From the NCBI GenBank assembly GCA_021399435.1, contig JAJTUP010000030.1, positions 1-64,000 of the forward strand: 64,000 bases of DNA, in the 5' to 3' direction. This document shows positions 60,561 to 64,000 of this stretch, in pieces. The notes under the pieces were generated by a model. That model saw only the letters and a list, made by a program, of their open reading frames with translations. It was not told the origin of the DNA and did not search any database. Origin of the DNA: Diaporthe sp. PMI_573 (taxonomy: Eukaryota; Ascomycota; Sordariomycetes; Diaporthales; Diaporthaceae). The translations under genes were made by a program, and so were the position numbers. How positions within the stretch are numbered: position 1 is the first letter of the stretch; the number at the start of each line of letters is the position of its first letter.

Positions 60561-60981
60561 TCAAGCCTTGATGTCATCCTCAGTGTCCCCTTCATACCGC
60601 TTCTTGATGTCATCCTCAGTATCGCCCTCGTAACGCTTCTTGATGTCATCCTCAGTATCGCCCTCGTAACGCTTCTTGATGTCATCCTCAGTGTCCCCTT
60701 CATAACGCTTCTTGATATCATCCTCTGTGTCACCTTCGTAACGCTTCTTGAATTCATCCTCCGTGTCTCCCTCATAACGCTTCTTGATTTCATCCTCCGT
60801 GTCACCTTCGTAGCGAGTGTAAAGGCTCAGGGCCGGCTGGACCTGTTTGATGGCATCTGGATGGCTATTAGCAGTGTGAAGGACACAGTCAGATAGATTT
60901 TGACGAACTTGATGCCGGGATCACCACGGCCGCAGTGGAAGAGGCCGCAGCGACTGCAGCGAGAAACTGGGAGAGACGCAT
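60561..60981 (-). CDS. RiPP precursor with seven 12-residue kexin-bounded repeats
   Basis: Two exons, 60,909-60,981 and 60,561-60,856, encode 122 residues. The 52-bp intron has donor GTTCGT, branch TGCTAATAG and acceptor CATCCAG; without splicing the frame stops after 30 codons. The ATG at 60,981 begins a signal peptide (MRLSQFLAAVAAASSTAA). After about 18 leader residues come seven repeats with consensus YEGDTEDDIKKR: the first two are variants (EI and EF in place of DI), the last ends KA and the stop. Each repeat but the last ends in KKR, a site for kexin (Kex2) and carboxypeptidase trimming. This is the architecture of UstA-like dikaritin precursors. Cleavage would release Y-E-G-D-T-E-D-D-I with an N-terminal Tyr. 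A UstYa-type gene lies 0.85 kb downstream. I know of no described core with this sequence. Product and cyclisation are inferred. Confidence 0.88.
60564..60812 (-). repeat. Seven in-frame 36-bp tandem repeats (last one 33 bp)
   Basis: Units differ mainly at third codon positions (TAC/TAT, GAA/GAG, GGT/GGA/GGG/GGC, GAC/GAT), while the peptide stays nearly constant. Units 5 and 6 are identical at nucleotide level, and unit 7 repeats unit 4 almost exactly. Selection on the peptide together with recent unit duplication explains this. Confidence 0.92.
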
Positions 60982-61789
60982 GGTAATTAGTGCGGCGGTG
61001 AAATTGGCGGTATTGATGAGTCTGTCGGAGGCTGGGAAAGGCCGTGGGTAGACTTGAATGCAGCGACAAAGGCTGAAGTCCAGTGGCCTCTAATCACTAA
61101 TGGAGTCTGGGAAAGAATGGAACCCCTCCAAATTATATACTGATCAGCTTGCTAGTGTATTCCAAAGTTCTAAACCCCGGAATATCCCAGTTGTTCCCAG
61201 TATACCTACATGGGGATGCGTGTGTCCTCCCACCGGAGCGTCGTCATGGGTACCACACTCGACCTGGTTTGATTCCTTCCTGGCAGCTATCCAGCTCTAC
61301 CACCGGCAATATTGGTCACGACCGATTAATAAGCGACCAATTGTTCTGTGCCACCGATTTACAGCATGGCTAGGATAATTGCCAGTGTCTGCTTAAATAA
61401 TAACGTAAGCTATGTCTCCACCCTCGGTGTGGACTTGGATTGGGGTGGCATTAGCCTATCTCTCTTTTCTGAGACCACACCCCAGTCTCGAATAGCTGTG
61501 CTGACAGCGGAGCAACTCCCTACATGGGTGTTGTGCCGTCATGTTCGATGGGTGTGGACGTTAAGGAATCCCAGCCCCATTGCCACTGCAGATTTCAGAG
61601 TCTTATCACTCTGGGTGATCACTTCACAGAGCATATTCCGCCTCTGCGAACCTTGTATTGCCTAAGTTGTCAAACGAAATCGTACGCCTGCCTACACAGC
61701 CTTTCTCAACTCTGGTACAGAGCCATCCTGCGTTCTAATCAGATATTTACAACTTGGCCTGGCTTAATCCTCTAAAGACATCGATTACC
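60982..61789. other. Divergent intergenic region between precursor and acyltransferase genes
   Basis: About 0.8 kb between divergent start codons, so it probably carries the promoters of both. No gene is supported; the short ORFs here lack any family signature. Confidence 0.5.
61132..61139 (-). promoter_or_regulatory. Candidate TATA box of the RiPP precursor gene
   Basis: GTATATAATTT on the minus strand, about 150 bp before the ATG at 60,981. Confidence 0.4.
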
Positions 61790-63241
61790 ATGCATATCAA
61801 GCACATGCTGAATCGCATTAGACATTCTTCTGCGATAGATGACCAAGGGCCAGAGAGAGTCATACCATTATCCTGGCAAAGAAATCCACCTCCTCTTACG
61901 CTCCTGGGTCGAGCTGAAATAATCGCCTTCCAAGTCGCTCAGGCCTTAGTTCCCTCTTGGCTTCGTTTGCGGCCGGACAAGCAGCTACCTCTGAAAACCC
62001 CACGGGAAACAGCATATTTGGATGGATTAAGGGGTATTGTCGCCATACTCGTTTTCATCCGGCATTTTTCTCTACCGTGGCAGCTGCACCTCGACTACGG
62101 GTATGGAGATGAAGGCTACAACGGTTTCCTGCGTCTTCCGTTTCTTCGGCTTGTATTTTCCGGCCCCTTGACGCCGGTCTTCTTCATCGTGTCTGGCTAC
62201 GTGCTCTCTGCAAAGTCGTTGAAGCTGTCACGGCGCAAGGCATGGGAGCCACTCGCAATCGCCCTCGCAGGGTCAACATTCCGGAGGGCGCTTAGGCTTT
62301 TCCTCGCGCCAGTTGTGTCCACGCTTCTGGTCATGGTCCTGGCCCATTTCAATTGCTTCTCCTTCCCTTATAGCCACATGCCTGGGCGCCAGCCAGTACA
62401 CCCAATCGCTCTCGGATCTCTTTGGGCCCAGTTTCTTCAATGGGGAGGGTTTGTCATCAATGAGTTGACCAACCCATGGCGCTGGGATATTCCCAAGCTT
62501 CAGTACGGGCCGCACCTGTGGACGATACCCGTCTCCTTCAAAGGGTCTCTGGTCGTCTTTATAGCCTGCCTAGCTCTCGTCCGAACCCAAGGTGTCACTC
62601 GGCTCGCACTTCTGATACTTGGGATCCTCTCGGCGTTGTTACACTCGAGATGGGACATGGCACCGTTCCTAGGCGGTATGCTGCTGTGTGAACTGGACCT
62701 GAGGAATGCGGAGCGTCTGGACCACATGAAAGACCTGAATCAACCAGCCGCCCCGTCGCGTCGGATACTGAGGAGAGCCTTTGGCTTGACATGCCTCATA
62801 TTTGGCCTGTACTTGGGGTCCTTCCCACGAAAGAATCACAGCGGAAATGCCTGCGTCGCTGGGTACCAATGGTTTTGTGTCATCACGCACGATTATCGCT
62901 ACTGGCACTGCATCGGTGCTTTCTTTGTCATGTTTGCGGTTTCCAGAGAAGAAATCCTGCAGTGGCCGTTGAAGACGGCACTCGGGCAATACTTGGGAAA
63001 AGTTTCGTTTTCGGTATACATCATCCACGAGCCTTTCCTTCACCTCTTCGCTTTCTACACGGTGCCGTTCTTCCGCCGTTGGACGGGAGAGTCCACGGAA
63101 TTGCAGAGCCAGGCCGGGTTTTTCATGGGCATGCTTTTCAGCGGGTTCTGGCTGCTTTGGCTCGCTGATCTTTTTAAAAGCTACGTTGAGGAACGCTGTG
63201 TGACGCTAGCTGGGTGGGTGGAATCCAAGTTGCTTTCCTAG
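61790..63241 (+). CDS. Membrane acyltransferase, acyltransferase-3 family
   Basis: Single exon, 483 residues. The ATG at 61,790 sits in a good context (TTACCATGC); the longer frame upstream starts only with TTG. At about 72-90 the family signature appears: ETAYLDGLRGIVAILVFIRH, with the catalytic-type Arg-His pair at the end of the first helix. Roughly ten hydrophobic helices follow (for example LTPVFFIVSGYVLSA, LVVFIACLALV, and the final GMLFSGFWLLWLADLF). The block GKVSFSVYIIHEPFLHLF is the conserved late helix of this family. Such integral-membrane enzymes transfer acyl groups to sugars, terpenoids, polyketides or peptides, and often occur in fungal secondary-metabolite clusters. It is divergent from the precursor gene 0.8 kb away. 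A role in decorating the peptide is plausible but not shown. Confidence 0.88.
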   Translation: MHIKHMLNRIRHSSAIDDQGPERVIPLSWQRNPPPLTLLGRAEIIAFQVAQALVPSWLRLRPDKQLPLKTPRETAYLDGLRGIVAILVFIRHFSLPWQLHLDYGYGDEGYNGFLRLPFLRLVFSGPLTPVFFIVSGYVLSAKSLKLSRRKAWEPLAIALAGSTFRRALRLFLAPVVSTLLVMVLAHFNCFSFPYSHMPGRQPVHPIALGSLWAQFLQWGGFVINELTNPWRWDIPKLQYGPHLWTIPVSFKGSLVVFIACLALVRTQGVTRLALLILGILSALLHSRWDMAPFLGGMLLCELDLRNAERLDHMKDLNQPAAPSRRILRRAFGLTCLIFGLYLGSFPRKNHSGNACVAGYQWFCVITHDYRYWHCIGAFFVMFAVSREEILQWPLKTALGQYLGKVSFSVYIIHEPFLHLFAFYTVPFFRRWTGESTELQSQAGFFMGMLFSGFWLLWLADLFKSYVEERCVTLAGWVESKLLS

Positions 63242-64000
63242 AACTTCGATTTATTCTGCACACTACCTCGGTAGGTAGTATACCATACTTAGCAAGATCA
63301 TGGCACACGCTGAATCGTACTTGTGCACACTCCAGGCGTATCTGTATCATTTCCCCAAACGCGCCGGGGGCGTCTTAATAGCGGTACAGCCTTGCGAAGG
63401 GCGGTATGCCACAAGGAGTTGGAATATTGATAGCTCAATTTTGCATTAGAACCAACTGACCAACAACACATCGTGAAGTCGGGCAGGATTGCAGGATTGC
63501 AGGTCTGCGGGTCCGGATGTGCATATTTGAAACGGACTAGCACTAGAGTTCACGAGGATAATGATCCTATTCGTACAGCAGCCATATCTTCTGCTGTCAG
63601 CCGTGGGCTGAGAAGGCAGCTCTAATAGCGGTCCCCGTCCTAAGCCATGGCGTCTGTATGCTCACGGCTCAATCTAGCAGCAGGCAGAAGGATACGACAT
63701 TGTAAACGTGGATGGTACCCTCCGTGACCGACAGAATGGGCCCAACATGCCAGCGTGGTAGCGCGGGTGCAAACAGCTCCGACGACCATTGGCCAGGGAT
63801 CGATGGAAGCCGGTAGGAGCCGGTAGGAGCCGGTGATTCAGCCCAAGTTAGGCAGGAGGAGGTGACAATCAAGATGATCGGCGCCATTGGGCATCTCTCA
63901 TGCACGATGCCGCCGCAGCCTTACAGATATGTCCAATCCCCCTGACGAAAAGCTTAGCTCAAAGCTTAGCTTAAAGCTTAGCTTGCTTGGTTGAACTGCA
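63242..64000. other. Intergenic to window end, two small tandem repeats
   Basis: No gene supported. An AGCCGGTAGG unit is repeated 2-3 times at 63,808-63,835, and an AAAGCTTAGCTT unit about three times at 63,948-63,984. A minus-strand ORF at 63,669-63,887 (ATG at 63,887) lacks recognisable motifs and may be chance. Confidence 0.5.

Noticed and set aside
60564..60812. 36-bp repeats that could suggest a CRISPR array
   Set aside because: Units are directly adjacent without spacers, encode a conserved peptide in frame, and the genome is eukaryotic.
60519..60896. Plus-strand ORF of 125 residues with repeated hydrophobic LLDVILS units
   Set aside because: It is the exact antisense of the precursor repeats; the minus strand has the signal peptide, intron and kexin sites.
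63669..63887. Minus-strand ORF starting MAPIILIVTSSCLTWAES
   Set aside because: Looks slightly like a signal peptide but the remainder has no domain and ends quickly; chance cannot be excluded.

Overview
The window is genomic DNA of a filamentous ascomycete (Pezizomycotina). Evidence: protein genes broken by short introns (49-127 bp, GT-AG, one GC-AG), fungal-specific families (HET, UstYa/DUF3328, Fot1/pogo, fungal Helitron), and long AT-rich blocks of retroelement and transposon fossils whose stops are nearly all TAG/TAA at former CAG, CAA or TGG codons. That is the pattern left by repeat-induced point mutation (RIP). The species cannot be named from the sequence alone.

Layout. 1-16.5 kb: stacked, RIP-mutated mobile elements (Ty3/gypsy relics, a miniature LTR element with perfect target-site duplication, a Fot1/pogo transposon broken by several later insertions, a hAT-type MITE, solo LTRs). 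17.4-20.1 kb: broken TPR/CHAT-type gene. 20.4-28.1 kb: GC-richer island with two intact, divergently transcribed multi-exon genes of about 1,030 and 1,000 residues; the first resembles bacterial P47/TULIP proteins, the second has glycine-rich, helical and beta-rich parts. 28.3-34.5 kb: one WD40 blade relic and a decayed Helitron. 34.5-36.8 kb: a secreted-protein gene and an ankyrin pseudogene on the same strand, a pair that recalls killer-toxin-associated fungal loci. 36.8-41 kb: little coding, one HET-like N-terminal relic. 41-52.4 kb: a near-complete Fot1/pogo element, then a four-deep nest of insertions. 52.4-54.1 kb: HET pseudogene next to an LTR. 55.9-63.2 kb: a second intact island.

The most interesting part is the 57.7-63.3 kb island, which looks like an undescribed ribosomal peptide (dikaritin/ustiloxin-type RiPP) locus. 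It has a secreted precursor with seven 12-residue repeats ending in the kexin signal KKR (60,561-60,981), a membrane-anchored UstYa-type oxidase with both HxxHC motifs (58,533-59,714), a second small secreted protein with four degenerate Y-x-I/V repeats and RR sites (57,750-57,989), and a membrane acyltransferase (61,790-63,241). A secreted beta-propeller lactonase-like gene lies just outside (55,937-57,182). The inferred scheme is secretion-pathway entry, kexin cleavage between repeats, oxidative cyclisation of the tyrosine-containing core by UstYa, and possibly acyl decoration.

The HET, CHAT/TPR and WD40 remnants suggest the region once held several self/non-self recognition genes, now inactivated beside transposons. 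Exon coordinates were worked out by hand from splice consensus and reading-frame phase; no homology search was run.
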